NCBI RefSeq assembly: GCF_007923445.1
Contig: NZ_VOJI01000003.1
Coordinates: 124,001 to 188,000 of the forward strand
Direction: 5' to 3'
DNA from: Puniceibacterium confluentis
GTDB lineage: Bacteria; Pseudomonadota; Alphaproteobacteria; Rhodobacterales; Rhodobacteraceae
Length of the DNA stretch: 64,000 bases
Shown: positions 35,335 through 45,136 of the stretch, in pieces
Numbering within the stretch: position 1 is the stretch's first letter
How the letters are laid out: every line of letters begins with the position of its first letter
Position numbers and translations under genes: made by a program
Notes under the pieces: generated by a model
The model's input: the letters and a program-made list of their open reading frames with translations, nothing else
Databases searched by the model: none
Told to the model about the DNA's origin: nothing

Positions 35335-38101
35335 CCCCGCCAACACCCCCGCGCTGCCGGATGACCTGATCCTTCCGGCGGCCCAGATCTTTGACCGGCC
35401 CGCAGTGCGCGAAGCATTGTGGGCCGCCGTCGCAGAGGCCGCCGACGAACGCGCGGTGCGTGCCGCGACGGTCCAGCTTTTGGGCCGCGCCCGGGACGAG
35501 GGCCGGGCGGCCATCGCCGCCGCGCTGGCGCTGCGTCCGTTCGAAGCCGCCGGAACAACCCGCGCCTATACCTGGATCACCGACTGTCTTGTCACGCTGA
35601 CCTGGGAAGTGGCCACCGAGCGCCTGCACCGCAACGCCAACCCCACCAAGGGCGAACAGATCGCGGTCATCGCGGTCGGCGGTTATGGCCGGGGCGAAAT
35701 GGCGCCGTTCTCCGACGTCGACCTGTTGTTCCTGACACCTTACAAGATCACCGCCTGGGCCGAGAGCGTCATCGAATCGATGCTCTACGTCTTCTGGGAT
35801 CTCAAGCTGAAGGTCGGGCATTCGTCGCGCACGGTCAAAGACTGCCTGCGCCTCGGTGCCGAAGATTACACCATCCGCACCGCCATGCTCGAGCACCGGT
35901 TCCTGACCGGCAATGCGTCGCTGGCCAAGGATCTGGACACGCGGCTTTGGAAAGAACTGTTCAACGGCACTGCCCGTGAATTCGTTGCCGCCAAGCTGGC
36001 CGAACGTGATGCGCGGCATGAAAAGCAGGGCGGTCAGCGGTATGTGGTCGAACCGAACGTGAAAGAGGGAAAAGGCGGTCTGCGCGACCTGCAATCCCTC
36101 TACTGGATCGCGAAATACGTCTATCACACCGGCGATACCGGCAAGCTGGTGTCGCGCGGGGTCTTCCGGCCCGAAGAATACGCCACTTTCGTCAAGGCCG
36201 AGACTTTCCTCTGGGCGGTGCGCTGCCATCTGCACCTGCTGGCCGGGCGGCCGCTGGAACAGCTGACCTTTGACATGCAGGTCTCGGTCGCCGAGGCGAT
36301 GGGATATACCGACCGCGGCGGCCGCCGCGCGGTCGAGATCTTCATGCAGCACTACTTTCGCCACGCCACCTCGGTCGGTGATGTCACCCGCATCCTGCTC
36401 ACCTCGCTGGAGGCGGACCATACCAAGGACGCGCCGCTGCTGATGCGGATGTTCAAGCGCCCGCCCCGGGTGCGCGAAGGTTACGAGGTAATCAACAACC
36501 GCATTGCCATCTCGGACGACAAGGCATTCCTCGCCGCCAAGATGAACATTCTGCGGCTGTACGAAGAAGCCCTGCGCACCGGCCTGCTGATCCACCCCAA
36601 CGCCATGCGGCTGGTGGCGGCCAACCTGCACCTGATCGACGACGACATGCGCAACAACAAGGAAGCGCAGCGCATCTTTCTGGACCTGATGCTGAAACAC
36701 GGCAACCCTGACCGCGCCCTGCGCCGGATGAACGAACTGGGGGTTCTTTCGGCCTTTATCCCCGAGTTCGAGCCGATCGTCGCGATGATGCAGTTCAACA
36801 TGTACCACCATTACACGGTGGACGAACATATCATCCAGTGCATCTGGCACCTGTCCGAACTCGAGAATGGCGCCCGGGTCGAAGAACTGCCTGTGGCGAC
36901 GCAGATCCTGCGCGACGGCATCAACCGCAAGGTGCTGTACACGGCACTGCTGCTGCACGACATCGGCAAGGGGCGGGACGAGGACCATTCCATTGTCGGT
37001 GCCCAGATCGCCCGCAAGGTCGCGCCGCGCCTGGGTCTCGGGCCAAAGGATTCCGCCACGGTCGAATGGCTGGTGCGCCATCACCTGCTGATGTCGGACA
37101 TGGCGCAGAAACGCGACATCGCCGACCCGCGCACCGTGCGCGACTTTGCCAAGGCGGTGCAGACCCGGGAACGGCTTGACCTGTTGCTGGTGCTCACGGT
37201 CTGCGACATCCGGGGGGTCGGCCCCAACACATGGAACAACTGGAAGGCCGCACTGCTGCGCGCTCTGTACCGCCAGACCCGCAACGGGCTGGAGAACGGC
37301 ATGGAGGCGCTCAACCGCGAGCGCCGGGGCACCGAGGCAAAACGCCTGCTGACCGACGCCCTGTCGGATTGGGACGCCAAGGATCTCCGCACGGAAAAGG
37401 CGCGTCACTATCCGACCTACTGGCAGGGTCTGCATGTCACCGCGCATGTGGTCTTTGCCAACCTGCTGCGCGACCTTGGCACCGACGAAATCCGGATCGA
37501 CATTCACCCGGACGATGACCGCGATGCCACCCGAGTGTGTTTTGCTCTGGTCGACCACCCCGGCATCTTTTCGCGTCTGGCCGGGGCGCTGGCGCTGGTC
37601 GGCGCCAATGTCGTCGATGCCCGCACCTATACCTCGAAGGACGGCTTTGCCACAGCGGCCTTCTGGATCCAGGACGCCGATGGCAGCCCCTATGAATCCA
37701 CGCGGATCCCCCGCCTGCGGCAGATGATTTCCAAGACGCTGCGCGGGGAAATCGTCGCCCGCGAGGCGATCAAGGACAAAGACAAGATCAAGAAACGCGA
37801 GCGCGCCTTCAAGGTGCCCACGTCGATCACGTTCGACAACGAAGGCTCGGAAATCTACACCCTGATCGAAGTCGACACCCGCGACCGCCCGGGCCTGCTG
37901 TATGACCTGACCCGCACGCTGGCGGCGCACAACGTCTACATCGCCAGCGCGGTGATCGCGACTTATGGCGAACAGGTTGTGGACACCTTCTATGTCAAGG
38001 ACATGTTCGGGCTGAAATTCTACTCGGGGGCAAAACAGAAATCGCTGGAGAAAAAGCTGCGCGATGCCATCGAGGCCGGTGTGGTGCGCGCCACGTCCTG
38101 A
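35294..38101 (+). CDS. glnD: [Protein-PII] uridylyltransferase / UMP-removing enzyme GlnD
   Basis: GlnD senses glutamine and adds or removes UMP on PII proteins. The 935 residues are in order: nucleotidyltransferase (AVGGYGRGEMAPFSDVDLLF, about 117-136), GlnE-like helical region, HD domain (LLLHDIGKG, about 552-560) and two C-terminal ACT domains (about 745-820 and 858-930). The only start that keeps the conserved N-terminal LPAAQIFD segment is TTG at 35294. This overlaps the preceding lipoprotein gene by 41 bases, and GGTGGTGA serves as the ribosome binding site. A GTG 37 codons later is the alternative. Confidence 0.94.
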   Translation: MTLPQEASAAPVSNPANTPALPDDLILPAAQIFDRPAVREALWAAVAEAADERAVRAATVQLLGRARDEGRAAIAAALALRPFEAAGTTRAYTWITDCLVTLTWEVATERLHRNANPTKGEQIAVIAVGGYGRGEMAPFSDVDLLFLTPYKITAWAESVIESMLYVFWDLKLKVGHSSRTVKDCLRLGAEDYTIRTAMLEHRFLTGNASLAKDLDTRLWKELFNGTAREFVAAKLAERDARHEKQGGQRYVVEPNVKEGKGGLRDLQSLYWIAKYVYHTGDTGKLVSRGVFRPEEYATFVKAETFLWAVRCHLHLLAGRPLEQLTFDMQVSVAEAMGYTDRGGRRAVEIFMQHYFRHATSVGDVTRILLTSLEADHTKDAPLLMRMFKRPPRVREGYEVINNRIAISDDKAFLAAKMNILRLYEEALRTGLLIHPNAMRLVAANLHLIDDDMRNNKEAQRIFLDLMLKHGNPDRALRRMNELGVLSAFIPEFEPIVAMMQFNMYHHYTVDEHIIQCIWHLSELENGARVEELPVATQILRDGINRKVLYTALLLHDIGKGRDEDHSIVGAQIARKVAPRLGLGPKDSATVEWLVRHHLLMSDMAQKRDIADPRTVRDFAKAVQTRERLDLLLVLTVCDIRGVGPNTWNNWKAALLRALYRQTRNGLENGMEALNRERRGTEAKRLLTDALSDWDAKDLRTEKARHYPTYWQGLHVTAHVVFANLLRDLGTDEIRIDIHPDDDRDATRVCFALVDHPGIFSRLAGALALVGANVVDARTYTSKDGFATAAFWIQDADGSPYESTRIPRLRQMISKTLRGEIVAREAIKDKDKIKKRERAFKVPTSITFDNEGSEIYTLIEVDTRDRPGLLYDLTRTLAAHNVYIASAVIATYGEQVVDTFYVKDMFGLKFYSGAKQKSLEKKLRDAIEAGVVRATS

Positions 38102-38311
38102 CGGGGCGGGCAACCGCCCGCGCCCCCGCGCGGGGCATCCGCCGCCTAGAAAGCGGCGTCGCCCGTTGTCCGTTGTAAAGACCGCGCTGCCGTGCGCGCG
38201 CCGGTCCGGCTCCCGGGACACGGCGCGGAAAATCGCACGGCCGCCCCACTTTCCTCTGCCCGCACGATGCTCTACTCCTTGCGCGCATATCCTGCCCGGA
38301 CCGGAGCGCTC

Positions 38312-39859
38312 ATGAAACCCATCCGCCTGATGTCGGGCATTCTCACGGTCGGATTCTGGACCCTTGCCAGCCGGGTGCTGGGCGTCGCGCGCGAAATCAT
38401 CATTCTGGCCCTCATCGGCCCCGGCCCGCTGCTGGATGCCTTTGTCGCGGCCTTTCGACTGCCCAACATGTTTCGCCGGTTCTTTGCCGAGGGCGCCTTC
38501 AATGCCGCCTTTGTGCCGATGTTTTCCAAGAAGTACGAAGCCGGTGAGGATCCGCTGGGGTTTGCCCGCGACGCGATGAACGGCCTGGGCCTGGTGCTGC
38601 TGGCGGTCAGTGCCGTGGCGCTGATCTTCATGCCGGCGCTGGTCTATGCCACAGCCTCGGGATTCGCCGGTTCGGACCGCTTTGACCTCACGGTCGGCTA
38701 CGGGCGCGTGGTCTTCCCCTATATCTTCTTCATCTCGCTGGCGGCGCTGTTTTCCGGCGTCCTGAACGCCACCGGGCGTTTCGCGGTTGCCGCGGCGGCG
38801 CCGGTGCTGCTGAACATCTTTGTCATCGTCGCGATGCTGGGCGCGCATTTTGTCGGCGGCAGCGTCATCAGCGCCCTGATCTGGACCGTCCCGGTCGCCG
38901 GCGTCGCGCAACTGGCGCTGACGTGGTACGCAGCGGAACAATCGGGGGTCAGGGTGCGCCCGGGGCGTCCACGCCTGACCCCGGACATGCGGCGCCTGAT
39001 GCGCATCGCCCTGCCTGCAGCCCTTGCCGGCGGCGTCATGCAGGTCAACCTGCTGGTCGGCCAGCAGGTCGCCTCGAACTTCGACAAGGCCGTCGGCTGG
39101 CTCTATGCAGCCGACCGCCTGTATCAGCTGCCGCTCGGCGTGGTCGGCATCGCGGTCGGGATCGTGCTGCTGCCCGATCTGTCGCGGCGGCTCAAGGCGC
39201 GCGACGACACCGGCGGACGCGCGGCATTTTCCCGCGCCGGCGAAATTTCACTCGCGCTGACCATCCCCTGCGCGGTCGCGCTGGTGGTCGTGCCTCTGCC
39301 GATGGTGTCGGTGCTGTTCGAACGCGGCGCCACCGGGCCGGACGACAGCGCTGCCATCGCCCTGGCCGTGGCACTGTACGGGCTGGGCCTGCCCGCCTTT
39401 GTGCTGCAAAAGGTGCTGCAACCGCTGTTCTTTGCCCGCGAAGACACCCGGACGCCGTTCCGGTATGCCGTCTGGTCGATGATTGCCAACGCGGTGATCG
39501 CCATCGGCCTTGCGCCCAGCATAGGCTGGATCGCGCCGGCCATCGCCACCACGACCGCGGGCTGGCTGATGGTTGTCCTGCTGCTGCTGGGCGGGCGCCG
39601 ACTGGGTGAAGTCGCGCGATTTGATGCCCGGTTTCGCCGCAGGCTCTGGAGAATTTGTCTCGCGTCGGCCCTGATGGGTGCTGCGATGTGGGGAACCTTG
39701 ATCCTGCTCGGACCGTTGTTCGGGCAACCGGGATGGCGCTATCTCGCCCTGCTTGTGCTGCTGGCCGTGGGCGCCCTGTCCTATGCCCTGGCCGGTCAGG
39801 CGACGGGCGCATTCCGGCTCTCGGAATTCCGCAATGCCCTGCGCAGAAAGCCCCGCTGA
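38312..39859 (+). CDS. murJ: Lipid II flippase MurJ
   Basis: MurJ flips lipid II across the inner membrane for peptidoglycan synthesis. The 515 residues form about 14 membrane helices. Signatures are SRVLGVAREIIILALIGPG, AFRLPNMFRRFFAEGAFNAA (with conserved arginines) and the central cavity segment VASNFDKAVGWLYAADRLYQLPLG. GGAG precedes the ATG at 38312. It follows glnD by 210 bases; that spacer has GC hairpins without a T-run. It is closely followed by the phospholipase D-like gene. Confidence 0.95.
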   Translation: MKPIRLMSGILTVGFWTLASRVLGVAREIIILALIGPGPLLDAFVAAFRLPNMFRRFFAEGAFNAAFVPMFSKKYEAGEDPLGFARDAMNGLGLVLLAVSAVALIFMPALVYATASGFAGSDRFDLTVGYGRVVFPYIFFISLAALFSGVLNATGRFAVAAAAPVLLNIFVIVAMLGAHFVGGSVISALIWTVPVAGVAQLALTWYAAEQSGVRVRPGRPRLTPDMRRLMRIALPAALAGGVMQVNLLVGQQVASNFDKAVGWLYAADRLYQLPLGVVGIAVGIVLLPDLSRRLKARDDTGGRAAFSRAGEISLALTIPCAVALVVVPLPMVSVLFERGATGPDDSAAIALAVALYGLGLPAFVLQKVLQPLFFAREDTRTPFRYAVWSMIANAVIAIGLAPSIGWIAPAIATTTAGWLMVVLLLLGGRRLGEVARFDARFRRRLWRICLASALMGAAMWGTLILLGPLFGQPGWRYLALLVLLAVGALSYALAGQATGAFRLSEFRNALRRKPR

Positions 39860-39863
39860 CCCC

Positions 39864-41348
39864 ATGACCCTGACACCGCTGATCACCGCCGCCGAAGGAT
39901 TTCCCGCTCTGGAGCGTCTGGCATACGACGCGCAGGAAGAATTGTTCCTGTCGTTCCGCATCTTTGATCCCCGCACCCGCCTGCGCACCGCGGAACTGCG
40001 TGAACAAGGGCTCGACACCTGGGGCGATCTGCTGGCGCTGATCGCCCGGCGCGGCGTGCGCATCCGCATGATCCTGTCGGATTTCGACCCGCTGTTCACG
40101 TCGGACCTGCACCGGCGCGCCTGGGCCTCTGCCAGCGCCTTTGCCGTCCGGGCCGAGGGAGATGTTCAGGTGCTGGTCGCACCGCACGGGCAGGACGCGG
40201 GCTGGCTGTGGCGGACATTGCTCTGGTTCAAGATCCGCGCCAGGGTGCGCGCCCTGCAAGCGGACGATCCGCTGAAACTCACACCGGTTCAGCGCAAACT
40301 GCTGGCCTCGAAACCGATCCTGCGGCCGGTCACGCTGCACCAGAAGTGCGCCGTTGCAGATGGCAGGGCCTGCATCATCGGCGGGCTGGATGTGGACGAA
40401 CGCCGCTTCGACACCCCGGATCACGACCGCCCGGCGGAGGACACCTGGCACGATGTCAGCATGGCGGTGACCGGCGACTTCGCGGCCACGCTGCGGGCGC
40501 ATCTGGCAGACACCTGGAACGCGGCGCTCAAGTGCGGTGCGGCCTCGCTGGCACAGCGCGCCCTGCCGATCGACGCAGCGGTGCATCCCCAGGGCACCAC
40601 CCAGCTGCGGCTGGTGCGGACGTCTTCCACGCCCTGCACCGGCTTTCGGGTTCTTGAGCCGCAGCCCTATATCACTGAGCACGAAGAGGTTCTGATCAAG
40701 GCCATCGGCGCGGCACGGCGCAGCATCTATATCGAGACACAGTTCCTGCGCCACCTTCCGATCGCCAGGGCTCTGGCCGAGGCCGCCAGCCGGGTTTCGG
40801 ATCTGCAATGTATCATCCTGCTGCCGGCAGAACCGGACCGGGTGATGTTCGACGGCGATACCGGCTGGGATGCGCGCCACGCCCAGTCGCTGCAATTGCG
40901 GGCTCTGAAAACCGTGCGCGAGGGCTTTGGTGACCGCCTCGCGCTGATCGCGCCGGGCAAACCGACCACCGCCCCGGTGGGCAAGGCTGCAATCTGCGAC
41001 GCCAGCCCGATCTACGTACACGCCAAGGTCACGCTGATCGACGACGATTTCGGCCTGGTCGGATCCGCCAACCTCAACGGCCGGTCGATGCGCGCCGATA
41101 CCGAAGCCTCGGTCCTGTTCCGCGATGCCGCCACCATCCAGGCACTGCGCGCGCGACTGGCAGACAAGTGGTTATCAGAAGCGGCCGGGTCCGGCGACAT
41201 TGCCCGGGCCGCCCTCTGGACCGCCGAAGCCGAAGCAAACGCCGCCCGCGACCCCGAGCAGCGCCGCAGCTTTGCCCTGCCCTTTCCCTATGAACGGCTG
41301 CGCCGGTTTTCCCGCGCCCTGCCGATCCTGCCGTCGAATATTTTCTGA
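39864..41348 (+). CDS. Phospholipase D-like (HKD) protein
   Basis: The protein has 494 residues with two HKD motifs: HQKCAVADGRACIIGG (about 158-173) and HAKVTLIDDDFGLVGSANLNGRS (about 386 onward). This matches the PLD superfamily of phosphodiesterases and transphosphatidylases. No signal peptide is visible. It begins 4 bases after the murJ stop, so the two are likely co-transcribed, which may point to membrane-lipid or envelope work. A cardiolipin-synthase-like or eukaryote-like PLD activity is possible; substrate unproven. Confidence 0.85.
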   Translation: MTLTPLITAAEGFPALERLAYDAQEELFLSFRIFDPRTRLRTAELREQGLDTWGDLLALIARRGVRIRMILSDFDPLFTSDLHRRAWASASAFAVRAEGDVQVLVAPHGQDAGWLWRTLLWFKIRARVRALQADDPLKLTPVQRKLLASKPILRPVTLHQKCAVADGRACIIGGLDVDERRFDTPDHDRPAEDTWHDVSMAVTGDFAATLRAHLADTWNAALKCGAASLAQRALPIDAAVHPQGTTQLRLVRTSSTPCTGFRVLEPQPYITEHEEVLIKAIGAARRSIYIETQFLRHLPIARALAEAASRVSDLQCIILLPAEPDRVMFDGDTGWDARHAQSLQLRALKTVREGFGDRLALIAPGKPTTAPVGKAAICDASPIYVHAKVTLIDDDFGLVGSANLNGRSMRADTEASVLFRDAATIQALRARLADKWLSEAAGSGDIARAALWTAEAEANAARDPEQRRSFALPFPYERLRRFSRALPILPSNIF

Positions 41349-41352
41349 GCGC

Positions 41353-42039
41353 TCAGTCGCGCCGCACCAGCGACAGGATCTTGCGCCAGCCGCCTGGCAC
41401 CAGAAACAACGACAGCCCCAGCCCGACGCAGAAGCCGCCCAGATCCGCCACCCAGTCGTTGCTGCTGCCAAACAGCAGCCCGAACAGCAACTGCAGCCCC
41501 AGCAGCATCCCGATCAGCGAAAACGCCCGCAGTTGCTGTGCGCCCATTTCGCCCAGTCGCACCCAGAGCAGATAGGTGAAGGCGCCGATCAGCCCGTAGA
41601 CCGCCGGAAACGCCCCGATCAACGGCACCGGCGTCTCAACGATCAGCCCATAGGCCAGCGCCCCCCCGACCGAGGACAGGACAAAGATGGCGAGCGTGGC
41701 CAGCGCGCCGAACACTTCGCCCACCATCTTGCCCAATGCCAGCAGCATCACCGCACCGACCAGCGCATGGGTAAAGCTGCCATGGATGAACGGATAGGTG
41801 ACCAGACGCATCAGGTGTTCAACCGGGTACTGCCCGGTGGCCAGCATCCAGTTCAGGATCTGCCCGGAAAACGCATACCTTTCGATCGCCTCGAGCCGCC
41901 AGCCCACCGCGCCCGGACCGCCGATGATGCCACGTGCCCCGAGGGAAAATGTCACCTCGACGCCGACCATCAACAGAAACAGCGCCACCACCACCGGGGG
42001 CAGCGGATTGACCGGGCTTTCGTTGTGCGGGCTTTTCAT
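41353..42039 (-). CDS. Rhomboid-family membrane protein lacking catalytic residues
   Basis: The protein has 228 residues and about six membrane helices in the rhomboid order. The fold motif HGSFTHALVG keeps two histidines (H86 and H91), but the rhomboid asparagine is G95. The GxSG serine motif reads GAFPAVYG (F144, P145), and the final catalytic histidine reads ADLGG (D199). All three key positions of active rhomboids are thus replaced, so it should be a pseudoprotease like the iRhom/derlin type. The ATG at 42039 follows GAGG by eight bases; an ATG at 42057 is possible. It converges on the PLD gene with a 4-base gap and is divergent from trpS. Confidence 0.8.
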   Translation of the reverse strand: MKSPHNESPVNPLPPVVVALFLLMVGVEVTFSLGARGIIGGPGAVGWRLEAIERYAFSGQILNWMLATGQYPVEHLMRLVTYPFIHGSFTHALVGAVMLLALGKMVGEVFGALATLAIFVLSSVGGALAYGLIVETPVPLIGAFPAVYGLIGAFTYLLWVRLGEMGAQQLRAFSLIGMLLGLQLLFGLLFGSSNDWVADLGGFCVGLGLSLFLVPGGWRKILSLVRRD

Positions 42040-42142
42040 CCTGGGGACCTCATGCATGGTGCGCCTGCCCGGGGGGCATGTTGACGGCGCTCAAGCGCAT
42101 GGGTAAGCCAGCGGCAGTCATAATTCCAGACGGAGAATTGCC

Positions 42143-43174
42143 ATGTCCGAGGGGGTCCAAACCTCTCCCGCCTTCACGCCCCGGGTTTTTTCGGGGATCC
42201 AGCCTTCGGGCGATCTGCATCTTGGCAACTATCTTGGCGCCCTCAAACGCTTTGCCGACGCCCAGAACCAGGGCATCCAGTCAATCTACTGCATGGTTGA
42301 CCAGCACGCGATCACCGTCTGGCAGGACCCGGTCAAACTGGCCCGCGCTACCCGCGAACTGGCCGCCGGGTTCATCGCCTCGGGCATAGACCCGAACAAG
42401 TCGATCCTGTTCAACCAGAGCCAGGTCGCGGAACATGCCCAGCTCGCGTGGATCTTCAACTGTGTGGCGCGCATGGGCTGGATGAAGCGCATGACCCAAT
42501 TCAAGGACAAGGCCGGAAAGAATGCCGAGAACGCATCGCTCGGGTTGTTCGGATATCCGGCGCTGATGGCGGCGGACATCCTGATCTATCACGCCACCCA
42601 TGTGCCGGTGGGCGAAGATCAGAAACAGCACATCGAACTGACCCGCGACATCGCGGCAAAGTTCAATCACGACTACGGGATCGAATTCTTTCCGATGACC
42701 GAGCCGGTGATCGAAGGCGCGGCCACCCGGGTGATGTCGTTGCGGGACGGGTCCAAGAAGATGTCGAAATCCGATCCTTCGGACGCCAGCCGCATCAACA
42801 TGACCGACGACGCCGATACGATCGCCAGCAAGATCCGCAAGGCCAAGACAGATCCGGACGCGCTGCCATCCGAGGCAGAGGGGCTCAAGGACCGGCCTGA
42901 GGCGCGCAACCTGGTGAACATCTACGCTGCGCTGTCGGACATGTCGGTGTCCGAGGTGCTGGCTGAAAACGGTGGCCAGCAGTTCTCGGCATTCAAGCCA
43001 AGGCTGTCGGAGCTCGCGGTGACCAAACTGGCACCGATCTCGACCGAGATGGCACGGCTGATGACGCAGCCGGACGAAATCGACGCCATCCTGCGCCATG
43101 GCGCCGCCCAGGCGCGTGAAATCGCGGCACCGATCCTGCAAAAGACCTATGACATCGTCGGCATGGTGCGCTGA
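42143..43174 (+). CDS. trpS: Tryptophanyl-tRNA synthetase
   Basis: TrpS is the class I synthetase that charges tRNA-Trp. The 343 residues show the HIGH-type motif in [13 protein letters not shown], the tryptophan-site segment [20 protein letters not shown] with [12 protein letters not shown], and KKMSKSDPS as KMSKS. GGAG precedes the ATG. The length is typical. It ends 7 bases before a strong hairpin. Confidence 0.97.
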   Translation: MSEGVQTSPAFTPRVFSGIQPSGDLHLGNYLGALKRFADAQNQGIQSIYCMVDQHAITVWQDPVKLARATRELAAGFIASGIDPNKSILFNQSQVAEHAQLAWIFNCVARMGWMKRMTQFKDKAGKNAENASLGLFGYPALMAADILIYHATHVPVGEDQKQHIELTRDIAAKFNHDYGIEFFPMTEPVIEGAATRVMSLRDGSKKMSKSDPSDASRINMTDDADTIASKIRKAKTDPDALPSEAEGLKDRPEARNLVNIYAALSDMSVSEVLAENGGQQFSAFKPRLSELAVTKLAPISTEMARLMTQPDEIDAILRHGAAQAREIAAPILQKTYDIVGMVR

Positions 43175-43180
43175 GTCCAT

Positions 43181-43202
43181 CGGGCGGGTTTTCACCCGCC
43201 CG
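43181..43202. terminator. Strong hairpin between convergent trpS and SHOCT gene
   Basis: A 9-bp perfect stem (CGGGCGGGT 43181-43189 with ACCCGCCCG 43194-43202) with loop TTTC stands directly after trpS and just past the SHOCT stop. It is suited to act in both directions, though neither strand has a long T-run. Confidence 0.6.
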
Positions 43203-43209
43203 CAGCCGC

Positions 43210-43533
43210 TCACATTTGCAACGCCTTCTTGCGCTGCGTGAATTCCTCGGCATCTATCTCGCCCCGCGCCAGCCGCTCGCGGAGGATGCCCAGCGCGGCG
43301 CCGCCGTTGCTGTCCGCAGCACCCGTCGGGCCGAGCCAGCGCAGCAAGGCGACTGTTCCCAGAACGACGCCGATTGCGATCACCAGCATCATGCCGCCAC
43401 CGATCAGGCCGTAGCCCATGCCAAATCCTCCGTCGAACATGTGCGGGTGGTAGCCCCCGCTCTCGAAACCCTGCGCAGCTGCGGCTGTCCCCAGCAGGAC
43501 ACCTGCGCCGATCATCCCGACAAATCTGTACAT
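43210..43533 (-). CDS. Small membrane protein with C-terminal SHOCT domain
   Basis: The protein has 106-107 residues. An N-terminal signal or anchor helix (ending AAAQG), a second membrane helix (about 45-70, GGMMLVIAIGVVLGTVALL) and a C-terminal SHOCT motif (ILRERLARGEIDAEEFTQRKKAL) make up the whole protein. AGGAG precedes the ATG at 43533. SHOCT domains are short oligomerisation modules of unknown detailed function. It is convergent with trpS and divergent from the VOC gene. Confidence 0.85.
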   Translation of the reverse strand: MYRFVGMIGAGVLLGTAAAAQGFESGGYHPHMFDGGFGMGYGLIGGGMMLVIAIGVVLGTVALLRWLGPTGAADSNGGAALGILRERLARGEIDAEEFTQRKKALQM

Positions 43534-43717
43534 AGCGATTCTCCTGTTGCACTGGTCGGACGTTAGGCAAACGCCGGTCATGCTTCCTTGACCTGTGTCA
43601 AACCCCGCGCCGTTTGCCCGCGACAACCTGTGCGCCAGCGCACCCCAAGGGTCCGAAAACCGCAAATATACAGAGCGGGCCGGCACCCCTATGTTTCCTG
43701 CAGCGAAAGGACACATC

Positions 43718-44203
43718 ATGCCACACACCACCCACCCTCAGACCAGCATCGGTCACGTCCACCTCAAGGTTTCGGATCTGGAACGCGCCATCGCCTTTTA
43801 CCGCGACGTGATGGGCTTTGAGCTCCAGGTCAGATACGGCGCGCAGGCGGCATTCCTGTCGGCAGGCGGTTATCACCACCATATCGGCCTGAACACCTGG
43901 GAAAGCCGCGGCGGCACCCCACCGGCGCCGGGCACGACCGGTCTGTATCATGTTGCGTTCCTCTACCCGGACCGGGCCGCGCTGGCCGCCACCTTCAGGA
44001 GCGTGCTGGACGCCGGGGTCGAAATCTCGGGGGCCGCCGATCACGGTGTTTCCGAAGCCATCTATTTCAATGACCCCGACGGCAACGGCATCGAAATCTA
44101 CCGCGACCGCCCGCAGCACGAATGGCCGCGCGAACCCTCGGGCGAGATCCGGATGTCGAACAGCCGCCTGGACCTTGATGCCCTTCTGACCGAGGCGCCC
44201 TGA
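43718..44203 (+). CDS. VOC-family (glyoxalase/CatE-like) protein
   Basis: The protein has 161 residues and one pair of beta-alpha-beta-beta-beta units. The signature is IGHVHLKVSDLERAIAFYRDVMGF, with metal-ligand candidates H in GHVHL, H in LYHVAFLYP and E in GNGIEIYRD. This resembles CatE-type extradiol dioxygenase or glyoxalase proteins. AAAGGA precedes the ATG. The reaction cannot be fixed from sequence. It comes 62 bases before the aminotransferase. Confidence 0.85.
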   Translation: MPHTTHPQTSIGHVHLKVSDLERAIAFYRDVMGFELQVRYGAQAAFLSAGGYHHHIGLNTWESRGGTPPAPGTTGLYHVAFLYPDRAALAATFRSVLDAGVEISGAADHGVSEAIYFNDPDGNGIEIYRDRPQHEWPREPSGEIRMSNSRLDLDALLTEAP

Positions 44204-44265
44204 GCCTCTGGACCTCGCTCTCTGCCGGGCTTAGTTTGCATGCCAACAGACCCAGGAGAGGCAGC

Positions 44266-45132
44266 ATGGCGACAGGCACCCAGATCCGTACGTATTTCAA
44301 CGGCCAGTGGCACGATGGCGACATCCCGGTCATCCGGGGTGCCGATCACGGTGCATGGCTGGGCTCCAACGTCTTTGACGGCGCGCGGTATGTAAACGGG
44401 CTGGCGCCGGACCTGCTGGCACATTGCGCCCGGGTCAACCGTTCTGCCGAGGCGCTGATGGTGACCCCGACCGTCACCCCGGAAGAGATGGTCGCGATCG
44501 TGTGGGACGGACTTGCCGTCTTTGCGAAAGAGACCGCCGTCTATATCCGGCCGATGTACTGGGCGCTGGACGGCGATGCGACGGCCATCGTGCCGAAACC
44601 CGGTGGCGGCACCGGCTTTGCCATCTGCCTCGAAGCCATTCCGATGGCGCCCGAGAGTGCCTCGACCACGCTGACCCGCACCCGGTTCCGCCGACCTGTG
44701 ATGGAAGATGCGGTGGTCAACGCCAAGGCCGCCTGTCTGTATCCCAACAACGCCCGGATGCTGGCCGAGGCCCGCGCCAAGGGGTTTGGCAACGCTCTGG
44801 TCGCCGATGCCATGGGCAATGTCGCCGAATCCGCCACGGCGAACGTGTTTATGGTCAAGGACGGAACCGTTCTGACCCCGATCCCCAACGGCACTTTCCT
44901 CTCCGGCATCACCCGCGCCCGGCACATCACAAACCTGCGTGCCGATGGCACCGAGGTGATCGAGACGATCCTGACCTTCGACGATTTCCATGCCGCAGAC
45001 GAAATCTTTCTGTCCGGCAACATGAACAAGGTCACCCCCGTCACCGCCTTTGACGACACCCAGTACCAGATTGGCCCCGTCACCCGCAGGGCGCGACAGC
45101 TGTACTGGGACTGGGCACGCTCTGAAAGTTAG
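44266..45132 (+). CDS. PLP class IV aminotransferase, branched-chain type
   Basis: The protein has 288 residues with fold type IV. PLP lysine is K154 in VVNAKAACLYPNN; the glutamate is E188 in MGNVAESATANVF; a glycine-rich phosphate loop is FLSGITRARHI. It resembles IlvE-like branched-chain amino acid aminotransferases, the second copy often found in Rhodobacterales. D-amino-acid or (R)-amine aminotransferase specificity cannot be excluded. AGGAGAGG precedes the ATG. Confidence 0.85.
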   Translation: MATGTQIRTYFNGQWHDGDIPVIRGADHGAWLGSNVFDGARYVNGLAPDLLAHCARVNRSAEALMVTPTVTPEEMVAIVWDGLAVFAKETAVYIRPMYWALDGDATAIVPKPGGGTGFAICLEAIPMAPESASTTLTRTRFRRPVMEDAVVNAKAACLYPNNARMLAEARAKGFGNALVADAMGNVAESATANVFMVKDGTVLTPIPNGTFLSGITRARHITNLRADGTEVIETILTFDDFHAADEIFLSGNMNKVTPVTAFDDTQYQIGPVTRRARQLYWDWARSES

Positions 45133-45136
45133 GGCG

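Noticed and set aside
34928-38941. 1337-codon frame on the minus strand opposite glnD
   Set aside because: glnD on the plus strand has all family motifs; this frame is a composition shadow rich in H, Q, R and G.
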